62,000 bases of DNA, from assembly GCA_905221605.1 (NCBI GenBank), contig CAJNDS010000485.1:1-62000 (forward strand), given 5' to 3'. The notes beneath the pieces were generated by a model, which searched no databases, was not told the DNA's origin, and was given only the letters and a program-made list of their open reading frames with translations. This DNA comes from Symbiodinium natans (taxonomy: Eukaryota; Sar; Dinophyceae; Suessiales; Symbiodiniaceae). This document shows, one piece after another, positions 22,540 through 32,455 of the stretch (position 1 is the stretch's first letter; every line of letters starts with the position of its first letter). Position numbers and translations under genes: made by a program.

Positions 22540-22703
22540 ACAAAATTTTGATCCTCTGAGCTGCACACAGCCACACTGCGACGGAGAGATCAAAATTCAC
22601 ATGGTGAACAAATCAATCATGTTCATGAAAATTCATGCACCCATGAATTGCAAAAGTATAAAATGAAAATAAGGTGCTGTCTCGCTTGCGAGAAGGCGCT
22701 CTT
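22540..22703 (-). repeat. Element 1 repeat A2
   Basis: It is a 164-base copy of A1 placed between B1 and B2. The B1-A2 junction equals the joint expected in a circular intermediate. A 19-base G-rich spacer separates it from B2. Confidence 0.92.
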
Positions 22704-22986
22704 ATTTTCGGTATACTTGGGAAGGCACACCAGAGTTTAGATCGCCAAGTTGTCGATCAACTAAAAACACGGAAGCAATAAGATAAAACATCACATCCCC
22801 CAGCAAAAGAGTGAGAGACAAGAACATGAAATGAAAGCATGCAATCACTCGGACAACCCTTCTCTTTTTACACAGACGGGGGCGTGGCACGGTGAAGAGT
22901 GCTTGCATATAGCAAGAGAAAGTGGGCACTCCCAAAATCTCTGCTGCCAGAGAGCGCAGTCGCTCGAGTTGCCACCTACACCCCCA
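22701..22986 (-). repeat. Element 1 repeat B1
   Basis: It is a 286-base copy of B2 lying seven bases after the Pol stop codon. Confidence 0.93.
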
Positions 22987-22992
22987 TCCAGG

Positions 22993-25900
22993 CTACGAGA
23001 GCATACTGCAGACTCGACCCCTCAAGCTAAGGTACGCGCGCCGCACCTGATCGCAGGGCAGCTTGAAGGTTTCGGGTAAGGCATCGCAGGACATACTGCG
23101 TGAAGGCGGATCGGCAATGTTGGATGCTGAGGGAACACGACAGAACCAAGGCATGATCATGTCGGTCTCACAAACAGTCGCACACACGTGGCAAATCCTG
23201 GTGACTGACATGGATTTGGAGTAACCCTTGACCAAGGCGAACTTGGCACCTTCGTTGTCATTGAAAGCTACCACGTTGGTGCTCCGTAGATGGCCCCTCC
23301 ATAGCTGGATGCCAAGTAAGGTCGCCATTGTCTCGAGTTCGCCAATCCCGGTGCGGGCTGTGTGGGAAATGAGAGGCTGGATGTCATCGGCTGACAAAGG
23401 AAGGCAATACCACGACTTCACCGAACCTAGGGAAGACACCAGCACCCCGCCTAAACCACCATCACCAGCGTCGTGGAAACATGCATCGGTAAAAAGGAAC
23501 CACGTGTCCTTGGCAGTTGGTAACACACGCCGGGGAGAGCCCTCAACGATTCTTTGTCTCAAGTACTTCAGAGCGCGGCTCAAGTCATCAGCAATGCGCG
23601 TCTTGAAAGGAATCGCATGGGTATGCGCAGACAGCAACTTCAGAGCAAATTTCCCCGAGTGACCGAGGACCTGTGCATCAGCGAAGGCCAGCTTGCCGCG
23701 CATCTCGAGCGATTGAGAATGATTGAGGGTCCCCCTTGCAAGTGCTTCGCTGACTAGGCTGTCTAGAGCATCTTTCCTTCTGAGGGTGTTGTCCACGATG
23801 ACCACACCGGAACATGTCTCGGAAAGATCAAAGGCCACTCCGAGGGCTTCAACCCGGTCACTAAAAACGTCAGCCTTTGGACCGACCTCATCATACTGCC
23901 AGCCCAATAGGCGAAACAGCATCGCCATGGTCGTGTCGGTGTTGGCAGCAAGAGTGCATGTTGACGCAGATATGAAGTCGTCGTAATAGGACGTCAGCGG
24001 CACAAGCAAGCACCGGAGTGCGATCCACTGGATGCACCTCGAGCACCTAATGAAACCATTGACTGATGCACGCGACCCAAATGGTAGGCAAGGCTGGCGA
24101 AATAGGTATGATTTCCCATCCTTTGGGCAGAACACTGCCACTATGGCAAAGCGTGACGACTCCCTCGACACACATAGCTGTCGATATGCGGATGTCAAGT
24201 CGTAAGACCTACCTAGGAGAGCACCAGACCTCCCCTTGCGCAACAAGCCGTTCGAGAGTTTGCTGAACATGGCGGCTGCCACGTCGGCAGTGTCCACGGT
24301 TGGCTGCTCAAGTGTGGTTACGCAACTATTGACACCAGATCGAGAGTAGTCGTCGATCGGGCGCACTTTGCCATTCTGCAACAAAGGAAAGCGGGGTGAT
24401 GCTATCTCCCCCGGGCCTAAGTCAGACCACTCGAGCGGTCCCTGCAACCATCCTTGTTCGACCTCCAGCAGGGTCTTCTCCCAAAGCTTCTCATCGAGCT
24501 CCAGATCGCCACAAGAACGCAAACTTGCACGCAAGGCATCATTGGCACGACACGCATTGGCGCTAAGGGCCTCAGGCTCAAGAGAAGCAGGGGTGACCTT
24601 GCCAGGCAGCACACCAGAAGGCGGCGCCACTCCCACTAAGTCAAAACCATGGTGCATGTCCCTAGCTAGTGTGCAATCGCCGTAACCCTCCGATAAAAGG
24701 ATCTCATCAAGCAGCTGCAGCCTCTTTCGTCCAAGGATAGCGCGCATTGCAGGATCTTGGATGTGCCAATCAGGATCGGGGTTCTCCTGGATGGCCTTGG
24801 CACGAGCCGTCCAATGCGCAAGCCATGCCGCACGCTTAGTGACAACTGAAGCCTCAGGCATGACAAGCAACGCATCGATACACTCCTCCATGGCTTGGGG
24901 CAAGCTACCATAGAGGCTCCTCGGATGCCCCACCTGCACGGCCTTGCGGACGAACTCGGCTTCAGAGTGGTAAACACCGAAGGTGTACAAGTGGGTATCG
25001 CATGCAGCCGCAGAAGCACAAGGTAGCTTAGAGTGCACGGGACCAGAGTCGGCGACATTTTCCAAGCGTTGCTCGACAGGTGCATCGTGGACTGGAGGCG
25101 CAGTAGGAGACGGCGTGTCGACCCACGGCAACGGAAAGCCTAAGCTAAGCAGATAACGAACCTCTTTGGCACTGAGGGCACAACCTCTTTGCGGTGTGTA
25201 GCCAATCACCACGACTCTTTGTCCATGCCACGGCATGACGCAATGAAACTTTCTCGCATCAAAGCGCACCGGGGCTTTTGCAATGTCGTGCAACACCCCC
25301 GGCAGCTTACCTGATGGCGTGTGCTTGTGAACTTTGCCCGCCGGGTCGTGAGCCCACACAAACCCTTCCGAAAAGTCCGAAAGTGCAACCCCATAGTTGA
25401 GTGTACCCTCTTGATTGCACATATCTTTGTGCATGCCCTGTAACATATCGCAAAAGATAGCAACGCATGAAAACCTGGCATCGGGGATCTGATGCCTGAG
25501 GAACCGGACCAGTGCTCGGGTGAACACAGGGAACATGGAAGCATTCTTTCGGACGCCGACACAGCCTCCCATGGCATAAGCACCTGATGACCAAGATTTT
25601 TCGCTCGCGCGAATCCCGGCCATGCGTTTAGAAGGGTCAGCATCATGCAAAGCAAATATGCTCAAGAGCTCCTCCCGTGTGGGCACATCGCCCAAACGGC
25701 TGGCAGCCAGCTCAGCTTCATGCGAGAAAACATCCTGATTTGTGTCCACACACGATGCAGCACTCACCTTCTGTGGGTTAGGGCGCCCGGTCTCAGAACT
25801 CGTGACCATGGGCAGCTTAGAGAGCTTAGGGGAAAAGGAGTGGGCCGCAGACGTCGAGGCCGTAGTTAACTTAGGGTGAGGAAGGGAAGGTCCACAGAAG

Positions 25901-26928
25901 GGAGAATCGGATCCCCCCACTGCTGCACTTGCTCCTTGGCCATCCTTCCCCCGTTGAGAACCAGGGAGTAAGTGCTTGGATCCTGCAGGCACGCACACGT
26001 CACCCACGACCAGCTCGTGCTTCAGTTTGCCGTCCTGAAGAGGGGGCAGCTCCGGGAGGCGAACATTGGCAATGCACTTAAACTCAGGCACCAGGCAAAG
26101 GTGCGAACGTCGGGGCTGCAAGCCGGCAGCCACCTGTGCCAAATGCAAGGGAGTGGGGCCGGGAGCGAGGGGCGGGAACCGCAAGAACCCGAGAATGGCA
26201 GTCCCCACAGCATCGTAAAAGGCAGCAACAGCCTCTGGAGGCACACGATTGGTGGTTGTGGCAGTGGACACATGCACATGCTGACATGGAATAGCCAAAT
26301 GACGGAATGCTTCCGGATGACGAGTGGCCAACCTGACAGGCGAGCGGTGCATATGGCCAAACTGGCACATGTTGACAGTAAGGGACGGCAGGGAGCTGGC
26401 CCACTCATCTTGCCAAAACAGAGATCGCTCACGACACTCAAGGGACCAAGGGGTAGAGGTGTCGTCGCAGTGTTTAATGAGTTGGCGGGTCAAAGACAAC
26501 ACAGCGGAAGCATCATCACCCAAAGGGCTTAAGTGGGCTTTGTGTGCAATCGGGAAGACAGTAGATGGACACCGAATGTGCACCCACAAGCACAGTTCCT
26601 CACGTGCCCATGAGGCACACAGCGCAAGCCCTGCAGGGCTCAAGAGATCGGCATGAACGATGGGGGCACGTGATGTGGCAGAACACCCGTAACCCACCCC
26701 AAAGGAACAAGGCAAAGCACGACGCACTGCAGCCGTGAATTGGGCATGTTTAGCAAAGACCTCAAGGCAAAAACCTCGCGGAGTCTCGCCCACACATTGC
26801 GTGACGGGTTTAACAAGCCGAGGCACCTGGCTTTGCACACCAAAATCAGCAGGCAACGAAGCACGGTCAACGGCAGAACAAGGAAAATTGACATCATCTG
26901 TGGACGATGTAGGAACAGCGACAGCCAC
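22993..26928 (-). CDS. Element 1 Pol: MTase-like, 2OG-dioxygenase-like, reverse transcriptase, RNase H
   Basis: The protein is about 1311 residues. Residues 50-250 align with the methyltransferase-like domain of element 2 (CLEVFAKHAQFTAAVRR against AIEVFAGSARLTVALRA), but the catalytic Pro-Cys is missing: VHIRCPS stands where element 2 has VHFAPPC. Residues 440-600 look like a 2-oxoglutarate/Fe(II) dioxygenase: H500-x-D502, H562 in FHCVMPWHG, R571. The reverse transcriptase follows, with the active-site phrase SYYDDFI. RNase H is shown by FTDACFHDAGDGG, GELETMA, FNDNEGAKF and ADPPSR. It is in the same frame as Gag, ten codons after the Gag UGA, so it is probably made by readthrough. The listed start is only the first start codon after that UGA. 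It should copy element RNA to DNA. Confidence 0.92.
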   Translation of the reverse strand: MAVAVPTSSTDDVNFPCSAVDRASLPADFGVQSQVPRLVKPVTQCVGETPRGFCLEVFAKHAQFTAAVRRALPCSFGVGYGCSATSRAPIVHADLLSPAGLALCASWAREELCLWVHIRCPSTVFPIAHKAHLSPLGDDASAVLSLTRQLIKHCDDTSTPWSLECRERSLFWQDEWASSLPSLTVNMCQFGHMHRSPVRLATRHPEAFRHLAIPCQHVHVSTATTTNRVPPEAVAAFYDAVGTAILGFLRFPPLAPGPTPLHLAQVAAGLQPRRSHLCLVPEFKCIANVRLPELPPLQDGKLKHELVVGDVCVPAGSKHLLPGSQRGKDGQGASAAVGGSDSPFCGPSLPHPKLTTASTSAAHSFSPKLSKLPMVTSSETGRPNPQKVSAASCVDTNQDVFSHEAELAASRLGDVPTREELLSIFALHDADPSKRMAGIRASEKSWSSGAYAMGGCVGVRKNASMFPVFTRALVRFLRHQIPDARFSCVAIFCDMLQGMHKDMCNQEGTLNYGVALSDFSEGFVWAHDPAGKVHKHTPSGKLPGVLHDIAKAPVRFDARKFHCVMPWHGQRVVVIGYTPQRGCALSAKEVRYLLSLGFPLPWVDTPSPTAPPVHDAPVEQRLENVADSGPVHSKLPCASAAACDTHLYTFGVYHSEAEFVRKAVQVGHPRSLYGSLPQAMEECIDALLVMPEASVVTKRAAWLAHWTARAKAIQENPDPDWHIQDPAMRAILGRKRLQLLDEILLSEGYGDCTLARDMHHGFDLVGVAPPSGVLPGKVTPASLEPEALSANACRANDALRASLRSCGDLELDEKLWEKTLLEVEQGWLQGPLEWSDLGPGEIASPRFPLLQNGKVRPIDDYSRSGVNSCVTTLEQPTVDTADVAAAMFSKLSNGLLRKGRSGALLGRSYDLTSAYRQLCVSRESSRFAIVAVFCPKDGKSYLFRQPCLPFGSRASVNGFIRCSRCIQWIALRCLLVPLTSYYDDFISASTCTLAANTDTTMAMLFRLLGWQYDEVGPKADVFSDRVEALGVAFDLSETCSGVVIVDNTLRRKDALDSLVSEALARGTLNHSQSLEMRGKLAFADAQVLGHSGKFALKLLSAHTHAIPFKTRIADDLSRALKYLRQRIVEGSPRRVLPTAKDTWFLFTDACFHDAGDGGLGGVLVSSLGSVKSWYCLPLSADDIQPLISHTARTGIGELETMATLLGIQLWRGHLRSTNVVAFNDNEGAKFALVKGYSKSMSVTRICHVCATVCETDMIMPWFCRVPSASNIADPPSRSMSCDALPETFKLPCDQVRRAYLSLRGRVCSMLS

Positions 26929-26955
26929 AAGGTCGCCTGTGCACAGGTCTGCTGA

Positions 26956-26961
26956 TAGTCA
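26956..26961 (-). promoter_or_regulatory. Candidate UGA-CUA readthrough site between Gag and Pol
   Basis: On the minus strand Gag ends GCT GAG TGA CTA and the same frame then stays open into Pol. UGA followed by CUA is the best-known leaky stop context, used by several RNA viruses for readthrough (established knowledge). Element 2 has UGA CUG at the same junction. Confidence 0.7.
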
Positions 26962-28176
26962 CTCAGCAGAAGTAGCAACGTCAGCAGCTTCATTGGCTTT
27001 CGGGCACTGGGAGAAGGGGTGCTTGCCATAGCAATTGGGTCTGCAACACACATGCTCGAACTTGCAGGCTTTGCCCTTTTTGCACTTGCCCAAGTTATAG
27101 TTGAAACAAATCGGCTTATTCTTGGGAGTCCTGCTATGGCAACCCTGAAGCTCCTTGGGCACGGGATCGCGAGTGGTCTTGGCCTTCTTCTTGTCGCCAC
27201 CTTCATCGCCATCGCCCGAATGCTTGCGCTTGTCTCCCTTGCCTTTGCCTTTGCCCTTGCCCTTCTCCGGTGTCGGCAGCAAGAAGTACATGATCTCAGT
27301 GTTGCCCGGCAAATTGCGAAACTTTGCATCCAGTGGCAGCGAGCCATCGGTGAGGGCTTTCAGCCCTCCATTGGCTCTACGGGCCAGCTCGACGAAGACT
27401 TGGCGATCCGCACGAAGGACCTGGGCACGAGAGACCCGGGAGAAGTTTGGAGGTGGATCCTGGTTCATCACATCGAACAGACGCTCGATCCACTTCTGCA
27501 TCACATCAAAGCTGGCGAGGCCCACGAGATCCATGGCCAAGGCGCGCCTCATGAAACTCAGGTAAAGCTCGTGATCTGAGGTGATGTTCATTGTATTGGT
27601 GATTTCCTCATCCTTCACGATGAGGCCCGACTTGCTTGCATCCAGCTGCACAGACTTCGGTGCCTTGCTGCCGGCCAACTCCTGATCCCGGGTGATGCAT
27701 TCATCAGGTGGGACAAAGCGAAGCTCTTCGGTCTCTCTCATGTGAGCAAAACGATCGTAGAGGCTGTGCGCACATTGCCATGCACCTTTGGCCAGAGGCA
27801 GTCCCTTCAAGCGAGCTGCTTGCTGCTCTATCCGCAGAGCACGTTCTGCAGCCGGCAGCTTGCGTGGAGCATCTTCACCAACCTGCACCGAACTCCGAAG
27901 CTCGGCGATGCAAAGTGTCTGAGCTTCAAAGACCAAGCGCTTAAGTGCTGCATTGTCGCCCAAAGAGAGAGCAACACCTGGTCGAAGTTTGCCAGCAAAG
28001 TCCTCGATGTTGGTGTCAGTCGCGGGCGTGCCTGGTAAGCTGACTGCATAGGAGACCTTGGACAAGGTGTCAACTTGCGCAGCGATCATCGCCTTGGTCC
28101 ATTCATCAGAGAGGCCGACCTTTTCACATTGCTTCTCCAAAGCAGGCGTCGATGCCAACACGGAAGTGGCCGCCAT
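26959..28176 (-). CDS. Element 1 Gag-like protein with CCCH and Cys-rich zinc motifs
   Basis: The product is 405 residues from the ATG at 28176; an upstream TTG adds six residues but is less likely. The C-terminal part has a lysine-rich linker (KGKGKGKGDKRKHSG) and then C-x7-C-x5-C-x3-H in CFNYNLGKCKKGKACKFEH, a canonical CCCH zinc finger. A second cluster, CCRPNCYGKHPFSQC, follows. Such motifs package nucleic acid in retrotransposon Gag proteins. The matching protein in element 2 is at 36620-37870. It ends at TGA followed by CTA, and Pol continues in the same frame. Confidence 0.85.
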   Translation of the reverse strand: MAATSVLASTPALEKQCEKVGLSDEWTKAMIAAQVDTLSKVSYAVSLPGTPATDTNIEDFAGKLRPGVALSLGDNAALKRLVFEAQTLCIAELRSSVQVGEDAPRKLPAAERALRIEQQAARLKGLPLAKGAWQCAHSLYDRFAHMRETEELRFVPPDECITRDQELAGSKAPKSVQLDASKSGLIVKDEEITNTMNITSDHELYLSFMRRALAMDLVGLASFDVMQKWIERLFDVMNQDPPPNFSRVSRAQVLRADRQVFVELARRANGGLKALTDGSLPLDAKFRNLPGNTEIMYFLLPTPEKGKGKGKGKGDKRKHSGDGDEGGDKKKAKTTRDPVPKELQGCHSRTPKNKPICFNYNLGKCKKGKACKFEHVCCRPNCYGKHPFSQCPKANEAADVATSAE

Positions 28177-28473
28177 GTTGCTGTCTTGAGGCAAAATGCC
28201 TTATGAAGATGCACGCTGAGCAAGCAGTCCAATCCAGGTGGTTTGTATCAGTTCATAACAGGCAGCACAAGTGTAATGCGTTCCTAAACCAAATCCACAA
28301 ACATCACTGTCAAGACTCGGCTGCACACCACCACACGCGAGTGCACTCAAAGTGGACGGCATATATCAAATCCAAGCACGATCAAATGCAAGCGACTCGC
28401 ACACGAGTTTCTTTAGCTGCGTTCAGCCACGTTCAGAAAACAAAATTGCATCGGCTCCCCTCGTTCCACACCA

Positions 28474-30630
28474 TCATGTGGATGCTCTGGGTGCGCTCAG
28501 CGCGTCTAAGGCAGCCACCATACCGCCTTTCGAGGTGATCAGTTCACCACGAAAACATGTCGAGCAGCGTGTCCATTTCGACACAGAGCCCTCAGGAAGA
28601 TACAGGTAGGCATTCCCACCCGTTCTACGCGAGCACTTGGTCATCTCCGAGCCTTGCACCGCCTTGTGCAGCATCTTTGAACCTCTGTGCTGCCATAACG
28701 GGCCCGGCACATCAAAACTTTGGGCAGCTCCGGCATTCCGAAGGATGCCCTCCTCGGCAATCGATTGCCCTGAGGACGCGTTGCTGTCACTTGAGCTACT
28801 GCTATCTGACTCATCGCTACTTGCATCCCCTGCATCGCGCTCAGACTCAACACCGGGCAGGGCAGTGTTGTCAGGCAAGGCACCCCCCCAGGAGGGAGGG
28901 GATGTCTCATCAACGTCATCATCAGCATGATCCCGAACTCCACCTTCCATAAACTCGCCAGGTGCATCCTGTGCAAGAAGCGGGCTCTCCGGAAACTCCT
29001 GTGGGGAGCGAGGGGCGCACGCACCTGCATCTGGGCCCAACATGTCGCTGGGAGACACGGCAGGTTCACTAGCAAGGATCCCACGTCGCTTCCGGTTATC
29101 AAAACGAAAGTCTGCATGTGAAGGTGCAAAAGCGGCGCAGTCGGACAACCAACCCGACCTGGAGGCATCTGGTTTGAACACCCCTGCTTTGATTTCCTTC
29201 AGCATGGCGACATAGGAGCGCAGCGGTGCGCTGAGAAGTTCACGTGAGTAGACCGCACGCGATTTGGACCCAGTGACATGGTGACCCAACATCAAACAAT
29301 CGAACTCGGGCAAACCCCTCTTGCCACACCAGTTCAGAGTGGTGACCTTGAGGGAGTGTGATGATACCCCTGAAGAAGCATCCACTTCCAAGGCACTCCG
29401 TAGGATGGCTGACGCCTCTGCGCTGCTGCATTTCCGCTTAGAGACCCCTGAAAAACCCGGAACCCTCACCAAAGGTCCTAAGGGGGATGCATCCCACGGA
29501 AACCCAAGTGCGACGCCTGCTTGGTACCATGCACTGGCCCAGTCATGGCCTGACAAGCTGAACATGGGGGCAACCAGTGGCATGGCACGCTTGGCAGCTT
29601 TCTTGCAATTCCTAGTCTTGTGATGGGAGGTCTGTGCTTCAATAAAACCTTCAGTAGGAGCCCCACATCCATCAAACAAGATAAAATCAAGCAAGCGATG
29701 ATCGGACCACCTCGATCTAGAGTATAGCGTGAAAAGCATCCCGCCCAAAAGGAACTTGTCTTGCACACAAGTCTCGCTGGAGGTCGTTCGAATTTCAAGT
29801 TGGATGACTTGCTCAACACGCAATGCTGTGGCTTGCTTCAGGGGACCACTATCAGCAATCAGCCTCTTCGCCCTGCCCTGAAGGCGCCTGTCGCTCAAGA
29901 TCTCAGCACTAAAGGGGATGTCGACCACATGATGCGCAAAATTGATGGCCTGAAACAGAGTAGCAGTGGCACTTGCATACCCTTTAGTACCCTTTAGTGA
30001 CTCGATATAACACGAAAGAGACTTGATGCTCCAGGGCCACGGGGACTTGCCTTGCTCTACATGCCACCGGAAACAACGCAACAAGTCATTGGCTCTCTTC
30101 GACGCTGTTCTCGGAGCCTTCAACCCCAAGACATCACGGATGATATCTTCCCGAGCAGTGCCGTCCTCGGACCAGAAGCTGTCCTGAAGCATGGCACCCG
30201 TGCTTCCCTGGTGTTCGCACAAAATGAACACAGTAACCCACTTGCTCAAAGCGATGTTCCACAAATGCTCATCACTGTCAGCATTTTCATCTCTGGAGGC
30301 TTTAGCAGAACACTCATGAAACAAATGCGCATGCTTGCGTTTCCCAGAAGCACTCTGCACGGGCGCAGGTTCCGGCGGAGGGGAGGCAACCCCAGGTATG
30401 GGCACAAGAGAAGGTTGCCTCAGCACTGGTGGAGACAACACACCGGCCATTCCCTCACCAAAGATGGCCTTGAACGATCCGGTTTCCCAAGGGAATTTAG
30501 GCATGTTGTCAGGAATTGCAGCAAGCTGTGCCTCCACAAGCAACCTGTCGATGTCAAAGCAGCTAACCTCCCCCCCTTGAGAAGCTGATGCAGACATGGG
30601 CGGTGCGGAACTTGAGCCGGGCGCGGACAT
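28474..30630 (-). CDS. Element 1 tyrosine recombinase
   Basis: The product is 718 residues from an ATG at 30630. The N-terminal 110 residues are low complexity. A core-binding helical domain spans about 120-260 and the catalytic domain about 280-480. Catalytic positions visible: R305 or R307 in LYSRSRWSD, H425-x-x-K428 in SSHSLKVTT, H450 in MLGHHV, nucleophile Y461 in RAVYSRE. Lys stands for the second Arg of the classic R-HxxR-H-Y set, as is seen in other DIRS-like recombinases. The tail of about 200 residues is Ser/Asp-rich. It should integrate the circular DNA copy at short matches without duplicating the target. The ATG lies 15 bases after the ORF1 stop. Confidence 0.93.
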   Translation of the reverse strand: MSAPGSSSAPPMSASASQGGEVSCFDIDRLLVEAQLAAIPDNMPKFPWETGSFKAIFGEGMAGVLSPPVLRQPSLVPIPGVASPPPEPAPVQSASGKRKHAHLFHECSAKASRDENADSDEHLWNIALSKWVTVFILCEHQGSTGAMLQDSFWSEDGTAREDIIRDVLGLKAPRTASKRANDLLRCFRWHVEQGKSPWPWSIKSLSCYIESLKGTKGYASATATLFQAINFAHHVVDIPFSAEILSDRRLQGRAKRLIADSGPLKQATALRVEQVIQLEIRTTSSETCVQDKFLLGGMLFTLYSRSRWSDHRLLDFILFDGCGAPTEGFIEAQTSHHKTRNCKKAAKRAMPLVAPMFSLSGHDWASAWYQAGVALGFPWDASPLGPLVRVPGFSGVSKRKCSSAEASAILRSALEVDASSGVSSHSLKVTTLNWCGKRGLPEFDCLMLGHHVTGSKSRAVYSRELLSAPLRSYVAMLKEIKAGVFKPDASRSGWLSDCAAFAPSHADFRFDNRKRRGILASEPAVSPSDMLGPDAGACAPRSPQEFPESPLLAQDAPGEFMEGGVRDHADDDVDETSPPSWGGALPDNTALPGVESERDAGDASSDESDSSSSSDSNASSGQSIAEEGILRNAGAAQSFDVPGPLWQHRGSKMLHKAVQGSEMTKCSRRTGGNAYLYLPEGSVSKWTRCSTCFRGELITSKGGMVAALDALSAPRAST

Positions 30631-30645
30631 CAGACGGCACTCTGA

Positions 30646-30957
30646 TCAAGCAGACAGCTGCAAAAGCTGTCGGGTGCACGCGTGGATCCTGTGGCCACTG
30701 CAAGCCAAACGGAACCAAGCCTGGGGATTAAGGCACAAGAAAACCCTGGAGCCCTCCGCAGTTGACAACAGAACCCCGGAAAAGGAGCTCTCGAGCACGT
30801 AACTGAAAAGGTCAGGGGGCGCAGCCACTCGGCGCTCAAGCAGGTCAAGATGGAAGCAGCGAGGCCGGATGAGGACTGGTCGAAATGCAGCACGCTGAGG
30901 CAGAGGCGGCCAATCCCAGCTGATGCTCGAATCGCTCGAAGACGAGCGGGTGTCCAT
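30646..30957 (-). CDS. Element 1 ORF1, small protein of unknown function
   Basis: The product is 103 residues from an ATG at 30957, beginning MDTRSSSSDSSISWDWPP and continuing into mixed helical sequence (FHLDLLERRVAAPPDLFSYV). It occupies the same place as the 114-residue MDT-starting ORF1 of element 2, and the DNA around both starts is alike (GTGTCCATCC on the plus strand). No domain is recognised. It may be a leader or structural protein of the element. Confidence 0.45.
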   Translation of the reverse strand: MDTRSSSSDSSISWDWPPLPQRAAFRPVLIRPRCFHLDLLERRVAAPPDLFSYVLESSFSGVLLSTAEGSRVFLCLNPQAWFRLACSGHRIHACTRQLLQLSA

Positions 30958-31062
30958 CCGCTGAGACCACCCGGGGTCTCAGCTTGCACGACCCCTAGAG
31001 GGAAGACCCTTAGCGCCCAGGACCTCTAGAGCAGCGGCACCCTTACGAGATTAGCGGAGCCC

Positions 31063-31226
31063 ACAAAATTTTGATCCTCTGAGCTGCACACAGCCACACT
31101 GCGACGGAGAGATCAAAATTCACATGGTGAACAAATCAATCATGTTCATGAAAATTCATGCACCCATGAATTGCAAAAGTATAAAATGAAAATAAGGTGC
31201 TGTCTCGCTTGCGAGAAGGCGCTCTT
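31063..31226 (-). repeat. Element 1 terminal repeat A1
   Basis: This is the 5' terminal repeat, 164 bases, with the same sequence as A2. The host sequence CTTCAG begins at its outer edge. Confidence 0.93.
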
Positions 31227-31856
31227 CTTCAGTGGTCCTCTCTCCCGCGTTGGGGTGCCGCAGGGTGTTCGGGAAACGTCCCGTTTAGCTGCCGGAGGTG
31301 GGCTGACAGCTGCCGCAATGGAGCCCCCCGCGGCCCGAGGCTTGAGCCATGGTGTACCCCACCGCTCACCATGGCGCGCGTTGGTGATAGCCTCGCTTTG
31401 GGCTGGTGACTGCAGCGGCGTAAGAACCTCGACCGCAGTAGCAGCTACCACGTCGGGACTGTGACTACCTGCGGGCACAGGGCTGTTTCCCGGAGAGTCC
31501 ACATCAATCGCAGTTTCGGAGGCAGCCTTACCCGTACGAACAGGTAGGAGGTGAAGACCGCGGGGGGCTCGCATTATGCCGGCCTTGTGTTCGAAAGCCG
31601 GGTCAGCGCGTTGAGCAGATCCCCGCTTGGGCGGTGTCCTAATGCTGGTATCCCCTAGCAAGCAGGTGAGGTACTGGGCGACCCCATCTCCTTCCCTCAC
31701 CGGCTGGAAGGGGACACAATACACAGCATTGGGCAAGGGCTCCAGGACGAAGCCGCGCGTTTGCAGACTAGCAATGGTGCCCGAGTAGGAGTTGGAAGTG
31801 AAAGAGGGGCTCCCCCATCCTTCTTGCTTAAGTGCGCGGTAAAGAACTTCCCGCTT
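31227..31856 (-). CDS. Large host ORF, part 2 of 3 (210 codons between the two elements)
   Basis: These 630 bases between the two insertions are open in one frame. The segment enters as KREVLYRALKQEGWGSPSF, follows in phase from 41246, passes through PNAVYCVPFQPVREGDGVAQ and a proline/serine-rich stretch, and leaves as TRERGPLK into EPATTEP at 22233. There is no start codon of its own: the first possible one is a TTG at 31736. Read alone it looks like a short hypothetical gene. It is in fact an internal fragment. Confidence 0.8.
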
Positions 31857-32166
31857 TTATTTCTGTTTGCTGTAAATTGCATTTGCTTTCAACTGGAGAT
31901 CAAATGTATATCTTGTTTAGGGAAAATTCAATCTCACTTCATCTCTGGTGAAGTAAGTGAATCAAGAATCTATTTCAAAACCGGATGCAAAACACTAATC
32001 AATCAGACTCATTCACAATCACACCTTTTTCATGCCGGTGGCAGAAGATCTTGGGGAAAGTTCGAGTAGAACTCCCAGCGCACCACACCTACGGCATGCG
32101 TGCTGCAGCCAAATGCTTTGGATACGGGACATGACATCAGGAGATGATCATGCCTCTCACAACCCC
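31857..32166 (-). repeat. Element 2 terminal repeat B2
   Basis: This is the 3' terminal 310-base repeat. It differs from B1 at two positions, near 32089 and 32108. Confidence 0.93.
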
Positions 32167-32182
32167 GGGTGGGCTGGGTGGG

Positions 32183-32455
32183 AGACAAAAATTTTTCTGT
32201 GCACCTTACTCGAACCGAGGTGCTGCAGATATCACATGTTGTTTCACAAAACATGACATCTGCATTCAAGAAAATGGGCTCGTGCTTCACTTGCCATTTT
32301 TAAATGTCATGATGCGTGCATGTGTGTGCATCACAAATGGACACGTCCCGTTTTAAAACAAAACACCGCAAATGCAACCAGAAATTTTTCCCCAAGAAAA
32401 ATTTCGTGACACAGCTACAGAAATAATGCCTTGTCCATCGCGATGGAAGGCCGTC
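32183..32455 (-). repeat. Element 2 repeat A2
   Basis: It is a 273-base copy of A1 with one mismatch near 32350. A 16-base G-rich spacer separates it from B2, as in element 1. Confidence 0.93.

Larger units (their letters stand above)
22234..31226 (-). mobile_element. Tyrosine-recombinase retrotransposon 1 (DIRS order, Ngaro/PAT-like split repeats), intact
   Basis: The element is 8993 bp, minus strand, with split direct repeats A1 (31063-31226) ... B1 (22701-22986), A2 (22540-22703), B2 (22234-22520). This A1-B1A2B2 layout defines Ngaro/PAT-type YR retrotransposons, which integrate through a circular intermediate and make no target duplication. Internal genes run ORF1, tyrosine recombinase, Gag, then Pol after an in-frame UGA. 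All frames are open. B1 and B2 differ by one base in a C run, and A1 and A2 look identical, so the insertion is recent. The flanks rejoin the host ORF in frame. The ends are ambiguous by three bases (CTT). The recombinase-before-Gag order is unusual for the group. Confidence 0.93.

Noticed and set aside
23228-27579. Plus-strand ORFs opposite element 1 Pol and Gag, including one of 186 codons
   Set aside because: Antisense shadows. The minus strand carries clear catalytic motifs.
31339-31352. CTTGAGCCATGG as a possible leader relic
   Set aside because: It lies inside the host coding sequence, and only seven bases fit DinoSL well.
31146-31736. A 196-residue hypothetical gene between the two elements
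   Set aside because: It starts with TTG and ends inside repeat A1. It is an internal piece of the 1520-codon ORF.
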